NCBI RefSeq assembly: GCF_001571325.1
Contig: NZ_BCTO01000035.1
Span: forward strand, 81,807-145,806
Length of the DNA stretch: 64,000 nucleotides
Origin: Delftia tsuruhatensis NBRC 16741
Lineage (GTDB): Bacteria > Pseudomonadota > Gammaproteobacteria > Burkholderiales > Burkholderiaceae_C
Reading direction: 5' to 3'
The notes beneath the pieces were generated by a model. It was not told the DNA's origin, did not search any database, and saw only the letters and a program-made list of their open reading frames with translations. Below, one piece after another: positions 37,546 to 46,924 of the stretch (its first letter is position 1; each line of letters starts with the position of its first letter). A program made the translations under genes and the position numbers.

Positions 37546-38685
37546 TCAGCGTGCGGGGACTGCGTCGCCCATCACGCCGCGATACCACTCATGGAAGTGC
37601 TGCATGCCGTCTTCCATGGGGCTCTGGTAGGGGCCGACCTCGTTGTCGCCGCGCTCGTACAGCGCCCTGCGGCCGGCGTCCATGCGCTCGCCGATCTCGT
37701 CGTCCTCGATGCAGGTCTCCATGTAGGCGGCCTTTTGCGCCTGCACGAATTCGGGCTCGAAAGCGGCGATCTCTTCGGGGTAGTAGAACTCGACCACGTT
37801 CAGTGTCCGGTCCACGGCCAGCGGGTGCAGGGTCGAGACCGTGAGCACGTGCGGATACCACTCCACCATGATGTGCGGGTAGTAGGTCAGCCAGATCGCT
37901 CCGCGTTCGGGCAGCTCGCCGTTGCGGTAGGCCAGCAGCACGTCGTGCCACTTCCTGTAGGTGTCCGAGCCGGGCCGGGCAAAACCGGGCGCCACGCCCA
38001 CGGTCTGCACCGAGTACTCCCTGGAAAACTCCCACTGCAGGTCATCGCAGGTCACGAAGTTGCCCAGGCCCGGATGGAACGGGCCCACGTGGTAGTCCTC
38101 GAGGTAGACCTCGATGAAGGTCTTCCAGTTGTAGTTGCACTCGTGCATCTCGACATGGTCGAGCACGAAGCCCTCGAAGCTCAGCTGCTCGCGCAGCTTC
38201 ATGCCGGCGAGGTCGGCCTCGATGTCGCGGCCGTTGTCCTCGAACAGCAGGCCGTTCCACTCGCGCAGCCGGTAGTTGTTCAGGTTCAGGCAGGGATCGT
38301 GGCTGAAGTGCGGTGCGCCCAGCAGCTCGCCGCTGGTGCTGTAGGTCCAGCGGTGCAGCGGGCAGACGATGTTGCCCCCCGCATGGCCCTTGCCTTCGGT
38401 CATCAGGTTGCCCCTGCCCTTGAGCATCACGGCCTGGCGGTGGCGGCAGACGTTGGAGATCAGCTCCACCTGCCCCCTGGCGTTGCGCACCAGAGCCCGG
38501 CCTTCCTTTTCCTGAGGCAGGGCGTAGTAGTCGCCTATCTCGGGAACGGCCAGTTGATGGCCCACGTAGCGCGGGCCGCGTTGAAAGATGGTCTCCAACT
38601 CACGCTGGAACAGCGCAGGGTCGAAGTAGCTGGAAACTGGTAGTTGGCTTGCGGCCTGCTGCAGTTGAAGACTTAAATCAGACAT
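37546..38685 (-). CDS. Rieske-type oxygenase alpha subunit
   Basis: A 379-residue aromatic ring-hydroxylating type oxygenase. The Rieske [2Fe-2S] ligands are Cys80-x-His82 and Cys108-x-x-His111 (CPLHRWTY). The mononuclear iron site begins with Asn186-Trp-Lys-Thr and the ligands His199 and His204 in LEDYHVGPFHPG. No beta subunit, ferredoxin or reductase gene lies beside it, so it belongs to the one-component-oxygenase or monooxygenase group (alpha3 type) and would use unlinked electron donors. It is divergent from xseB-ispA-dxs. The substrate is unknown. Confidence 0.88.
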   Translation of the reverse strand: MSDLSLQLQQAASQLPVSSYFDPALFQRELETIFQRGPRYVGHQLAVPEIGDYYALPQEKEGRALVRNARGQVELISNVCRHRQAVMLKGRGNLMTEGKGHAGGNIVCPLHRWTYSTSGELLGAPHFSHDPCLNLNNYRLREWNGLLFEDNGRDIEADLAGMKLREQLSFEGFVLDHVEMHECNYNWKTFIEVYLEDYHVGPFHPGLGNFVTCDDLQWEFSREYSVQTVGVAPGFARPGSDTYRKWHDVLLAYRNGELPERGAIWLTYYPHIMVEWYPHVLTVSTLHPLAVDRTLNVVEFYYPEEIAAFEPEFVQAQKAAYMETCIEDDEIGERMDAGRRALYERGDNEVGPYQSPMEDGMQHFHEWYRGVMGDAVPAR

Positions 38686-39025
38686 GGGTGACCTGACCTA
38701 AAGACTCCCCACAGGGAGGGTGCGCGTGCGCACGGGATTGGAAAAAGCAAAACCGGCCGTTCCTGGACATGGAGACAGGCTTCACGACTTGAAAACAAGC
38801 GGCGCCCGAGGCGTCCTGTCTTGTCGGTGAGCCCGACCGCATGCCTAGGCAAGGGGCCGGTTTGGCGGGGAATGGGATTATAGCCCGTGGGGTTATTTCC
38901 GGATGCCCGGTACGTGTATTGCAAGCGGCCGATGGCGCCTGTCAAGGGCTGTCCGGTTATTGGCGGCGCGGTCGCGGAGGGACGCCTAGAATCGTCGGTT
39001 CCCCACAACGCACTGCCAACGCCAC
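38686..39025. other. 340-base divergent region between Rieske gene and xseB
   Basis: No gene. It must hold both promoters. I see a small stem CTCCC-CACA-GGGAG (38706-38719), a palindrome GTGCGCGTGCGCAC (38720-38733) about 35 bases above the Rieske start, and a TAGAAT hexamer near 38986 that could be the -10 element of xseB. No clear -35 pairs with it. Confidence 0.4.
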
Positions 39026-39262
39026 ATGCCCAAGGCTGCCCCCAAGGCTCCCGCCGAGCCCACCAGTTACGAATCCGCGCTGCAGGAGCTGGAGCAGCTC
39101 ATCGCGCAGATCGAGTCGGGCCAGCTGCCTCTGGAGCAGATGCTGGCCGGCTACCAGCGCGCGGCGCAGCTGCTCGGCTACTGCCGTGGCCAGCTCGACG
39201 CGGTGCAGGAGCAGGTCAAGGTGCTAGACGAGGGGACCCTGGCCCCTTGGAGCCAGGATTGA
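39026..39262 (+). CDS. xseB: Exodeoxyribonuclease VII small subunit
   Basis: A 78-residue helical protein. The family pattern [20 protein letters not shown] followed by [17 protein letters not shown] and [16 protein letters not shown] is unmistakable; it wraps around XseA in the complex that degrades single-stranded DNA. The large subunit is not in the window. First gene of xseB-ispA-dxs, a conserved unit that links it to isoprenoid synthesis genes by location only. Confidence 0.95.
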   Translation: MPKAAPKAPAEPTSYESALQELEQLIAQIESGQLPLEQMLAGYQRAAQLLGYCRGQLDAVQEQVKVLDEGTLAPWSQD

Positions 39263-39270
39263 AGATTGCC

Positions 39271-40221
39271 ATGAGTGCCCTGATGACTTCCGCTTCCGAT
39301 GTTTCCCAGGCGCCGGGCCTTGGCGCGCTGGATTTTCCCTGCTGGATGAACGACCGCCTGGCGCGCACCGAAAGCGCGCTGTCCCAATGGGTGGGCGTGG
39401 ATGCGCCGGCCGGCCTGGGCGAAGCCATGCGATACGCCGTGCTCGATGGCGGCAAGCGCCTGCGCCCGCTGCTGGTCTGGGCTGCGGCCGAGGCCGTGGC
39501 CGGCCTGCCGTCGGCCGCCGTGCGTGCCGGCTGCGCCGTGGAACTGATCCATGCCTATTCGCTGGTGCACGACGACATGCCCTGCATGGACAACGACGTG
39601 CTGCGCCGTGGCAAGCCCACGGTCCATGTGCAGTTCGGCGAGGCCTCGGCCCTGCTGGCCGGCGACGCGCTGCAGGCACTGGCCTTCGAGCTGCTCGTGC
39701 CCGCGCCCGACGAGGCTGACGGCATGCCCGATGCGCTGCAGGCACGGCTGTGCCGGCTGCTGGGCCGTGCCGCAGGCGCGCAGGGCATGGCCGGTGGCCA
39801 GGCCATTGACCTGGCCAGCGTGGGCCTGCAACTGAGCGAGGCCCAACTGCGCGAGATGCACCGCCTCAAGACCGGCGCCCTGCTGCATGCCAGCGTGCTC
39901 ATGGGCGCAGCCTGCAAGGAGGGCGTGGATGCCCAGGCCTGGCAGGCGCTGTCCGACTACGGGCAGGCGCTGGGCGTGGCCTTCCAGGTGGTGGATGACA
40001 TCCTCGACGTGGTGGCCGACTCGGCCACCCTGGGCAAGACGGCCGGCAAGGACGCGGCCAACGACAAGCCGACCTACGTCTCGCTGCTGGGCCTGGACCA
40101 GGCCCGCGCCCATGCCGACGAGCTGTGCGCCCTGGCGCACGCGGCGCTGGCGCGCAGCGGCCTGCCGGACACGCGGGCCCTGGCGGCACTGGCCGACATG
40201 GTCGTGAGCCGCACTCACTGA
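39271..40221 (+). CDS. ispA: Farnesyl diphosphate synthase (short-chain polyprenyl transferase)
   Basis: A 316-residue prenyltransferase that condenses isopentenyl and dimethylallyl diphosphate to farnesyl diphosphate. The chain-binding GGKRLRPLLVW is at 60-70, the first Asp-rich motif is DDMPCMDND (Asp101, 102 and 107) and the second is VDDILD (about 245). The two-residue insertion in the first motif is the bacterial FPP-synthase form. ATG 39271 lies 8 bases after xseB. A dispersed repeat follows the stop before dxs. Confidence 0.93.
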   Translation: MSALMTSASDVSQAPGLGALDFPCWMNDRLARTESALSQWVGVDAPAGLGEAMRYAVLDGGKRLRPLLVWAAAEAVAGLPSAAVRAGCAVELIHAYSLVHDDMPCMDNDVLRRGKPTVHVQFGEASALLAGDALQALAFELLVPAPDEADGMPDALQARLCRLLGRAAGAQGMAGGQAIDLASVGLQLSEAQLREMHRLKTGALLHASVLMGAACKEGVDAQAWQALSDYGQALGVAFQVVDDILDVVADSATLGKTAGKDAANDKPTYVSLLGLDQARAHADELCALAHAALARSGLPDTRALAALADMVVSRTH

Positions 40222-40230
40222 CAATGAAGC

Positions 40231-40326
40231 ACCCCCTGAGTCGCTTCGCGCCTTCCCCCTCTCTACCCGCTTCGCGGGGGAGGGGGTCGACACCCTCGCT
40301 GCGGGGCGGCCCTTGCTCGGTGTCCC
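40231..40326 (+). repeat. Dispersed GC-rich intergenic repeat, copy 2
   Basis: A 96-base block starting ACCCCCTGAGTCGCTTCGCG and ending CTTGCTCGGTGTCCC. It matches the block at 6550-6638 (other strand) over its whole length, with about a dozen differences and a few inserted bases. It lies 9 bases after the ispA stop and splits ispA from dxs. The 98 bases between it and dxs show no gene. Confidence 0.75.
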
Positions 40327-40424
40327 TTGGTGGGGGCGCGCTACTTGCAAGGGTGGCGTTCGATGCCACAGGCAACTGATACGAAAATATGGGCGATGGT
40401 CTTGCGGCCATCAAGATATCTAGC

Positions 40425-42305
40425 ATGACCACGAACACCTACTCCCTGCTGCAGACCATCGACGATCCCGCGGATCTGAGGCGTCTGTCGCGTGCCGAAC
40501 TCAAGACCCTGGCCCAGCAGCTGCGTGCCTATGTGCTCGACAGCGTCTCCAAGACCGGCGGGCATCTGAGTTCCAACCTGGGCACGGTGGAGCTGACGGT
40601 GGCGCTGCATGCGGTGTTCGACACGCCCTACGACCGCGTGGTCTGGGACGTGGGCCACCAGACCTATCCGCACAAGATCCTCACGGGCCGGCGCGAGCGC
40701 ATGGCGTCGCTGCGCCAGTTCGGCGGCCTGTCGGGCTTTCCGCAGCGCGCCGAGAGCGAGTACGACACCTTCGGCACGGCCCACTCCTCCACCAGCATCT
40801 CGGCCGCCCTGGGCATGGCCCTGGCCGCCAAGCAAAAGGGCGAGGACCGCCGCGCCATCGCCGTCATCGGCGACGGCGCTATGACGGCTGGCATGGCCTT
40901 CGAGGCGCTGAACAACGCCGGCGTGACCGATGCCAACCTGCTGGTCATCCTCAACGACAACGACATGAGCATCAGCCCGCCCGTGGGCGCGCTCAACCGC
41001 TACCTGGCCCAGCTCATGAGCGGGCAGTTCTACGCCAAGGCGCGCGACATGGGCAAGAGCGTGCTCAAGCAGGTGCCGCCGCTTCTGGAGCTGGCCAAGC
41101 GGCTGGAGCAGCAGGCCAAGGGCATGGTCGTGCCGGCCACGCTGTTCGAGAACTTCGGCTTCAACTACATCGGCCCCATCGACGGGCATGACCTGGACTC
41201 GCTGATCCCCACGCTGGAGAACATCAAGAGCCTCAAGGGCCCGCAGTTCCTGCACGTGGTCACGAAGAAGGGCCAGGGCTACAAGCTGGCCGAGGCCGAC
41301 CCCGTGGCCTACCACGGCCCCGGCAAGTTCGACCCCAGCGTGGGCCTGGTCAAGCCGGCCACGCCCCCGAAGCAGACCTTCACCCAGGTCTTCGGCCAGT
41401 GGCTGTGCGACATGGCGGACAAGGACCAGCGCCTGGTGGGCATCACCCCCGCCATGCGCGAGGGCTCGGGCATGGTGGAATTCCACAAGCGCTTTCCGGG
41501 CCGCTACTACGACGTGGGCATTGCCGAGCAGCATGCCGTCACCTTCGCGGCCGGCATGGCCTGCGAGGGGCTCAAGCCCGTGGTCGCCATCTACTCGACC
41601 TTCCTGCAGCGCGCCTACGACCAGCTGATCCATGACGTGGCGCTGCAAAAACTGCCCGTGGTCTTTGCGCTGGACCGTGCGGGCCTGGTCGGCGCCGACG
41701 GCGCCACGCATGCCGGTGCCTACGACATCGCCTTCGTGCGCTGCGTCCCCCACATGAGCATGGCCTGCCCGGCCGACGAGCGCGAATGCCGCCAACTGCT
41801 CACCACGGCCTACGAGCAGGACCATCCTGTGGCCGTGCGCTACCCGCGTGGGGCGGGCGTGGGCGTGGCCCCGCTGGAGAGCCTGCAGGGCCTGCCCTTC
41901 GGCAAGGGCGAGGTGCGCCGCGAATCGGCGGCGAAGAAGGTCGCCATCCTGGCCTTCGGCACCCTGCTGTATCCCGCGCTGACCGCAGCCGAGGCGCTGG
42001 ACGCCACCGTGGTCAACATGCGCTGGGCCAAGCCGCTGGACGAGGAACTGCTGCGCCAGGTGGCCTCCACGCACGAGCTCATCGTCACCGTGGAAGAGGG
42101 CTGCATCATGGGTGGCGCAGGCAGCGCCGTGGCCGAGTCGCTGCAGGCTGCCGGCATCACGCGACAGCTGCTGCAGCTGGGCCTGCCCGACGAGTTCATC
42201 GAGCACGGCGATCCCGCCAGGCTGCTGGCCCTGCAGGGGCTGGACGCGGCCGGCATCGAGGCGTCGGTGCGCGCCCACCTGGCGCCCGAGCGCGCCGTGG
42301 CCTGA
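40425..42305 (+). CDS. dxs: 1-deoxy-D-xylulose-5-phosphate synthase
   Basis: A 626-residue thiamine-diphosphate enzyme, first step of the MEP isoprenoid route: pyruvate and glyceraldehyde 3-phosphate to DXP. Thiamine binding uses [18 protein letters not shown] (about 148-165) with the NDNDMSIS segment; the catalytic Glu is in [14 protein letters not shown] (about 366). Early motifs are [19 protein letters not shown] and [18 protein letters not shown] 40425 fits the family; ATG 40389 would add 12 residues. Neither has a good ribosome site, and the dispersed repeat lies just upstream. A terminator follows at 42435. Confidence 0.96.
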   Translation: MTTNTYSLLQTIDDPADLRRLSRAELKTLAQQLRAYVLDSVSKTGGHLSSNLGTVELTVALHAVFDTPYDRVVWDVGHQTYPHKILTGRRERMASLRQFGGLSGFPQRAESEYDTFGTAHSSTSISAALGMALAAKQKGEDRRAIAVIGDGAMTAGMAFEALNNAGVTDANLLVILNDNDMSISPPVGALNRYLAQLMSGQFYAKARDMGKSVLKQVPPLLELAKRLEQQAKGMVVPATLFENFGFNYIGPIDGHDLDSLIPTLENIKSLKGPQFLHVVTKKGQGYKLAEADPVAYHGPGKFDPSVGLVKPATPPKQTFTQVFGQWLCDMADKDQRLVGITPAMREGSGMVEFHKRFPGRYYDVGIAEQHAVTFAAGMACEGLKPVVAIYSTFLQRAYDQLIHDVALQKLPVVFALDRAGLVGADGATHAGAYDIAFVRCVPHMSMACPADERECRQLLTTAYEQDHPVAVRYPRGAGVGVAPLESLQGLPFGKGEVRRESAAKKVAILAFGTLLYPALTAAEALDATVVNMRWAKPLDEELLRQVASTHELIVTVEEGCIMGGAGSAVAESLQAAGITRQLLQLGLPDEFIEHGDPARLLALQGLDAAGIEASVRAHLAPERAVA

Positions 42306-42434
42306 AGATGGGACGGGCCTGTGCCCCGCGATGGGGCGCATCGCGCATGCCGAGCAGGACTACGCGGGGGAAAACCCCGTCCGCGCTTGCTTTGCGGCGT
42401 TTTTAGAATCGATACCACCTGATACAGTGTGAAT

Positions 42435-42459
42435 GCACGTGCGAACGTGCGTTTTTTTT
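42435..42459 (+). terminator. Terminator after dxs
   Basis: A 6-base stem (GCACGT, loop GCGA, ACGTGC) followed by G and eight U residues, about 130 bases past the dxs stop. It is a clear Rho-independent form though the stem is short. Confidence 0.7.
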
Positions 42460-42460
42460 G

Positions 42461-42538
42461 CCGCCGGGCCCCCAAGGCAGAAGCGGCCCCTCGGAGGGGC
42501 AGCGGACCTTGCGCAGCAAGGGGTGGTGGTGGCTTTTT
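42461..42538 (+). repeat. GC-rich intergenic element in the TRAP receptor leader
   Basis: A 78-base non-coding block (CCGCCGGGCCCCCAAGGCAG at its start) with an internal stem GCCCCT/AGGGGC and a final GGCTTTTTCT. Its style is like the short repeats found between genes in Comamonadaceae genomes. No second copy is seen in this window, so the repeat status is inference. Confidence 0.4.
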
Positions 42539-42569
42539 CTGACTGACAACACATCGCGGAGAGACATTC

Positions 42570-43652
42570 ATGGACCGTCGTTCGATCATCAAACATGCGG
42601 GAATCGCCGGCGTGCTGGCTGTGGGAGCCGCACCCGCAGTCCACGCCCAGGAGGCGGTCCGCTGGCGTCTGGCCGCGAGCTTTCCCAAGTCGCTGGACAC
42701 CATCTTCGGCTCGGCCGAAATGTTCTCCAAGACGCTCAAGGCGATGTCGGGCGGCAAGTTCGAAGTCTCGGTGCATGCGGCCGGTGAGCTGATGCCCGCC
42801 TTCGGCGTGGTCGATGGCATCCAGAACGGCACCATCGAGATGGCGCTGACGGCGCCCTACTACTTCACCGGCAAGGACTACATCTTCGCCTTCGGCTGCG
42901 CCGTGCCCTTCGGCCTGACGGCGCGCCAGATGGATGCCTGGATGGAGCACGGCGGCGGCCGCAAGCTCATGGACGAGTTCTATGCCCAGTACAACATCAA
43001 GAGCCAGAGCGCAGGCAACACGGGCACCCAGATGGGCGGCTGGTTCCGCAAGGAGATCAAGTCGGTGGCCGATCTCAAGGGCCTGAAGATGCGCCTGGGC
43101 GGAGGCCTGTTCGGCGACGCCATGCTCAAGCTCGGCGTGGTTGCGCAGAACATGCCCGTGGGCGAGGTCTACCAGGCGCTTGAAAAGGGCACGCTGGATG
43201 CCGTGGAATTCGTGGGTCCGTACGACGACCAGAAGCTGGGCTTCAACAAGGTCGCTCCCTACTACTACTACCCCGGCTGGTGGGAAGGCGGCGCCGAGCT
43301 GGAGTTCTTCATCAACACCAAGGCGTATGCGGCCCTGTCGCCCGAGTACAAGGCCATGGTCGATGCGGCCTGCAACGTGGCGGCACGCGACATGACGGCC
43401 AAGTACGACGCCAACAACCCCGTGGCGCTCAAGAAGCTGGTGGCCGACAAGACCCAGCTCAAGGCCTTCCCCAAGGACTTCATGGATGCCGGCTACAAGG
43501 CCGTCATGGAGATCATGGCCGAGCATGACGCCAAGTCGCCCATGTTCAAGAAGATCAACCAGAGCCTGCGCACCTTCCAGCGCGACCAGCTGCTGTGGGA
43601 GCGCTTCTCGGAGTTCCGCTACAACAGCTACATGACCACGGCCAAGCTGTAA
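42570..43652 (+). CDS. TRAP transporter solute receptor, FcbT1/TakP-like (1)
   Basis: A 360-residue exported receptor. The start MDRRSIIKHAGIAGVLAVG gives a signal peptide ending HAQ, with a twin-Arg-like DRR. The DctP-fold segments RWRLAASFPKSLDTIFG, VHAAGELMPAFGVVDGIQNG, GGWFRKEIKSVADLKGLKMR and PYYYYPGWWEGGAELEFFIN place it with the TakP/FcbT1 group (2-oxoacids, mannitol or chloroaromatics). The GGWFRKEI Arg is the carboxylate clamp of the family. Its permeases are probably the convergent pair at 45075-47533. A close paralogue lies 196 bases downstream. Confidence 0.9.
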   Translation: MDRRSIIKHAGIAGVLAVGAAPAVHAQEAVRWRLAASFPKSLDTIFGSAEMFSKTLKAMSGGKFEVSVHAAGELMPAFGVVDGIQNGTIEMALTAPYYFTGKDYIFAFGCAVPFGLTARQMDAWMEHGGGRKLMDEFYAQYNIKSQSAGNTGTQMGGWFRKEIKSVADLKGLKMRLGGGLFGDAMLKLGVVAQNMPVGEVYQALEKGTLDAVEFVGPYDDQKLGFNKVAPYYYYPGWWEGGAELEFFINTKAYAALSPEYKAMVDAACNVAARDMTAKYDANNPVALKKLVADKTQLKAFPKDFMDAGYKAVMEIMAEHDAKSPMFKKINQSLRTFQRDQLLWERFSEFRYNSYMTTAKL

Positions 43653-43711
43653 GCAGGTCTGCAGCCAGCAGCACGCACAAGGACGGTCCATGCCTTCCAC
43701 GCCTGCAGGCC

Positions 43712-43759
43712 AAGCCCGCGTCCCCTCTGCGAAATGCAGCGGGGACGGCGGGCTTTTTT
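43712..43759 (+). terminator. Terminator between the two TRAP receptor genes
   Basis: A long, nearly perfect stem (GCCCGC and GTCCCC blocks paired with their complements, loop GAAAT region) followed by six U residues. It separates the two receptor genes into independent transcripts or lowers read-through. Confidence 0.85.
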
Positions 43760-43848
43760 GTTCCGATGATGTATGTGGGCCGAGCTGCCAAGAGCAGTCC
43801 GGCCTTTTTTGAATGCTCTCAAGCAGAGCGAATCAGGAGGAGACAGAG

Positions 43849-44928
43849 ATGGACAGAAGAAAAGCACTCAAGCACGCCGGTCTGGCCGGCGTATTGACTG
43901 CCGCAGCGGCGCCAGCCGTTCATGCGCAGGCGGCGGTGCGCTGGCGCCTGGCGTCCAGCTTTCCGCGTTCGCTGGACACCATCTACGGCTCTGCCGAGGT
44001 GTTTTCCAAGGCGATCAAGGAAATGTCGGGCGGCAAGTTCGAGGTGTCGGTGCATGCGGCCGGCGAGCTGATGCCCGCCTTCGGCGTGGTCGATGGCGTG
44101 CAAAACGGCACGGTGGAGATCGCGCACACGGCGCCCTACTACTTCTTCGGCAAGAACGAGGCCTTTGCCATCGGCGGCGCCATTCCGTTCGGCATGAACT
44201 CGCGCCAGCTCACGGCCTGGAACGTGGACGGCAACGGCGGCAAGCTGATGCGCGAGTTCTATGCCGAATACGGCATCGTCAACTTCCTGGGCGGCAACAC
44301 CGGCGCCCAGATGGGGGGCTGGTTCCGCAAGGAGGTCAAGACGACCGAGGACATCAAGGGCCTGAAGTTCCGCATCGGCGGCTTCGCGGGCCGGATCATC
44401 GAGCGCATGGGCGGCGTGCCCCAGAACATCCCGGGTGGCGAAATCTACCAGGCGCTGGAAAAGGGCACCATCGATGCGGCCGAATGGATCGGCCCCTATG
44501 ACGACCTCAAGCTGGGCTTCAACAAGGTCGCGCCGTTCTACTACTACCCCGGCTGGTGGGAAGGCAGCCTGAACCTCGAGTTCTACGTGAACCAGAAGGC
44601 GCTGGCCGCGCTGACGCCCGAGCAGCGCGCCATGGTGCAGGCCGCCTCGCACGAGGCCCATGTGGTCACCCAGGCCCGCTATGACGCGCGCAATCCCGGC
44701 GCGCTCAAGCAACTGGTGGCCAGCAAGGCCAAGGTGCTGGCCTTCCCGCAGACCGTGCTCGATGCTTCCTACAAGACCACCATGGCGGTCTATGCGGAGC
44801 TGGCCGAGAAAAACCCTGCATGGAAGAAGATCTACAGCGACTACCGCAACTTCCAGCGCGACGAGGTGCTGTGGTTCCGCTTCGCCGAGGCGCGCTACGA
44901 CGCCTTCATGTCGGCGCAGAAGCTGTGA
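43849..44928 (+). CDS. TRAP transporter solute receptor, FcbT1/TakP-like (2)
   Basis: A 359-residue paralogue of the preceding receptor. It shares the signal peptide form (MDRRKALKHAGLAGVL), RWRLASSFPRSLDTIYG, VHAAGELMPAFGVVDGVQNG, GGWFRKEVKTTEDIKGLKFR, FNKVAPFYYYPGWWEG and the C-terminal FQRDEVLWFRFAEARYDAFM. Differences cluster in the ligand pocket: the other copy has ALTAPYYFTGKDYIFAFG where this one has IAHTAPYYFFGKNEAFAIGG. Ligand preference therefore probably differs. A strong AGGAGGAG ribosome site precedes ATG 43849. A terminator follows closely. Confidence 0.9.
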   Translation: MDRRKALKHAGLAGVLTAAAAPAVHAQAAVRWRLASSFPRSLDTIYGSAEVFSKAIKEMSGGKFEVSVHAAGELMPAFGVVDGVQNGTVEIAHTAPYYFFGKNEAFAIGGAIPFGMNSRQLTAWNVDGNGGKLMREFYAEYGIVNFLGGNTGAQMGGWFRKEVKTTEDIKGLKFRIGGFAGRIIERMGGVPQNIPGGEIYQALEKGTIDAAEWIGPYDDLKLGFNKVAPFYYYPGWWEGSLNLEFYVNQKALAALTPEQRAMVQAASHEAHVVTQARYDARNPGALKQLVASKAKVLAFPQTVLDASYKTTMAVYAELAEKNPAWKKIYSDYRNFQRDEVLWFRFAEARYDAFMSAQKL

Positions 44929-44957
44929 AGTCGCGGCGCCCTCGGGCGTCATGCGCG

Positions 44958-44983
44958 AAAGCCGGGCACTGCCCGGCTTTTTT
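44958..44983 (+). terminator. Terminator after the second TRAP receptor gene
   Basis: A perfect 10-base stem (AAAGCCGGGC, loop ACT, complement) with six U residues, 30 bases after the stop. Confidence 0.88.
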
Positions 44984-45022
44984 CATGCGCGCAGGGGACC
45001 GGCGCACGCCGGGGTCCGAACG

Positions 45023-45051
45023 AAAAAAGGCCCCGCGGTTGCGGGGCCTTT
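45023..45051 (-). terminator. Terminator after dctM-like gene
   Basis: An 11-base perfect stem (AAAGGCCCCGC, loop GGTT, complement). On the minus strand it is followed by six U residues, 24 bases past the DctM stop. It ends the TRAP permease operon opposite the receptor terminator. Confidence 0.88.
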
Positions 45052-45074
45052 GCTGTCCTTGAGGGAGCCTGCGA

Positions 45075-46907
45075 TCAGCTGCCGGACTTGCTCTCGCCCG
45101 GCGTGGCCGGCTGCTCGCGCTGCAGCTGGTCCTGCAGCGCCTTGAGCGCATCGTCCTCACCGCCCGCCGGGGCCGAGGGCTCGCCAGGGGTGCCCTCGGG
45201 TGCGGGGGGCTGGTTCGCGCCGTCGCCGTTGAACATGGGGTCGTTGAAGTCGATGGCCTCGGGCATGGATGCCTCCATCTCCTGGCGCACCTTGTCCAGG
45301 TCGTACTCCACCTTCTTGTCCAGCCCGCTGGAGACGATGCCGGGGAAGATGATGATCAGGGCCACCATGACCAGCTGGATCAGCAGGAAGGGGATGGCGC
45401 CCGCATAGATCTGCATGGTGGTCACGGGCTCGGTCATCTTCTTGGTGACCTTGTCCACGTAGGCCTTGGCCGGGGCCACGCTGCGCAGGAAGAACAGCGC
45501 GAAGCCGAAGGGCGGGTGCATGAACGAGGTCTGCATGTTCACGGCCAGCAGCACGCCGAACCAGACCAGGTCGATGCCCAGCTTGTCGGCCACGGGGGCC
45601 AGCAGCGGCACGACGATGAAGGACAGCTCGAAGAAGTCCAGGAAGAAGGCCAGCACGAAGATCATGATGTTGACCACGATCAGGAAGCCGATCTCGCCGC
45701 CGGGCAGGGACACCAGCAGCTCCTCCACCCACTTGGGGCCGTCCACGCCCTGGAAGGTCAGGCCGAACATGGTCGCGCCGATCAGGATGAACATCACGAA
45801 GCACGACAGCTTGGTGGTGGACATCAGCGCCTGCTTGAGCAGGTCCATGCTCAGGCGGCCGCGCACGAAGGCCATGACGGCCGCGCCCAGCGCGCCCATG
45901 GCGCCGCCTTCGGTGGGGGTTGCCACGCCCAGGAAGATGGTGCCCAGCACCAGGAAGATCAGCAGCAGCGGCGGGATCAGCACGAAGGTCACGCGCTCGG
46001 CCATGCGGCTGAGCAGGTGCAGGCCCGTGAGCTTGTTGAACATGGCGGCGATGAAGGCCAGCGCCACGCCGAAGCACATGGACACCACGATGGTCTCGTC
46101 CAGAGCGACCTTCTCCACCACATCGCCGGACCACCAGGTGTGCAGCTGGGGCATGTACTGGGCGACCACCATCGAGGCCGCCACGCACAGCACGGTCAGC
46201 ACCAGGGTGGAGGGCAGGCCGGAGTTGCCATTGGGCTCGCGCAGCGTGCGCGCCTCGGGCGGCAGGGCGGGCACCATGGCGGGCTTGAAGATGGCCAGCA
46301 CGACGATGAACAGCGCATAGAAGCCCGTCAGCATCAGGCCAGGCAGGAAGGCGCCCTTGTACATGTCGCCCACGCTGCGGCCCAGCTGGTCGGCCAGCAC
46401 GATCAGCACCAGGGATGGCGGAATGATCTGCGCCAGCGTGCCCGAGGCCGCGATCACGCCCGAGGCGACCCGGCGGTCATAGCCGTAGCGCATCATGATG
46501 GGCAGGGAGATCAGGCCCATGGAGATCACCGATGCCGCGACCACGCCCGTGGTCGCCGCCAGCAGCGCGCCCACGAAGATCACCGCGAAGGCCACGCCGC
46601 CGCGCACGGGGCCGAAGAGCTGGCCCACGGTCTCCAGCAGGTCCTCGGCCATGCCGCTTCGCTCCAGTATCAGCCCCATGAGGGTGAAGAACGGTATGGC
46701 CAGCATCGTCTCGTTCTGCATGATGCCGAAGATGCGCAGCGGAAGGGCCTGCAGCAGGGCTTCGGGCAGCACGCCCAGTTCGATGCCGACAAAGGCGAAG
46801 AACAGTCCGCAGGCGCCCAGGCTGAATGCCACGGGAAAACCCACGAGCAGGAAAAGTATCAGCCCCGCGAACATGATCGGGGCCAGGTTGTGGATCACGA
46901 ATTCCAT
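45075..46907 (-). CDS. TRAP transporter large permease (DctM), extended form
   Basis: A 610-residue membrane protein with about 12-14 helices, longer than ordinary DctM (about 430 residues) and like the FcbT3/TakM group. Family motifs are PFFTLMGLILERSGMAEDLL, GGVAFAVIFVGALLAATTGV, ASGTLAQIIPPSL and LGTIFLGVATPTEGGAMGA, with the late SFMHPPFGFALFFLRSVAP. The last 80 residues are a soluble, acidic, Pro/Gly-rich tail (GANQPPAPEGTPGEPSAPAG). It follows dctQ by 17 bases and faces the two receptors. It would import the ligand with sodium ions. Confidence 0.9.
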   Translation of the reverse strand: MEFVIHNLAPIMFAGLILFLLVGFPVAFSLGACGLFFAFVGIELGVLPEALLQALPLRIFGIMQNETMLAIPFFTLMGLILERSGMAEDLLETVGQLFGPVRGGVAFAVIFVGALLAATTGVVAASVISMGLISLPIMMRYGYDRRVASGVIAASGTLAQIIPPSLVLIVLADQLGRSVGDMYKGAFLPGLMLTGFYALFIVVLAIFKPAMVPALPPEARTLREPNGNSGLPSTLVLTVLCVAASMVVAQYMPQLHTWWSGDVVEKVALDETIVVSMCFGVALAFIAAMFNKLTGLHLLSRMAERVTFVLIPPLLLIFLVLGTIFLGVATPTEGGAMGALGAAVMAFVRGRLSMDLLKQALMSTTKLSCFVMFILIGATMFGLTFQGVDGPKWVEELLVSLPGGEIGFLIVVNIMIFVLAFFLDFFELSFIVVPLLAPVADKLGIDLVWFGVLLAVNMQTSFMHPPFGFALFFLRSVAPAKAYVDKVTKKMTEPVTTMQIYAGAIPFLLIQLVMVALIIIFPGIVSSGLDKKVEYDLDKVRQEMEASMPEAIDFNDPMFNGDGANQPPAPEGTPGEPSAPAGGEDDALKALQDQLQREQPATPGESKSGS

Positions 46908-46924
46908 GATGTCTGTTTCCCCGA

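Noticed and set aside
42366..42379. CGGGG-GAAAA-CCCCG stem after dxs as the terminator
   Set aside because: No U-run follows; the stem at 42435-42459 with eight U residues is a better terminator.
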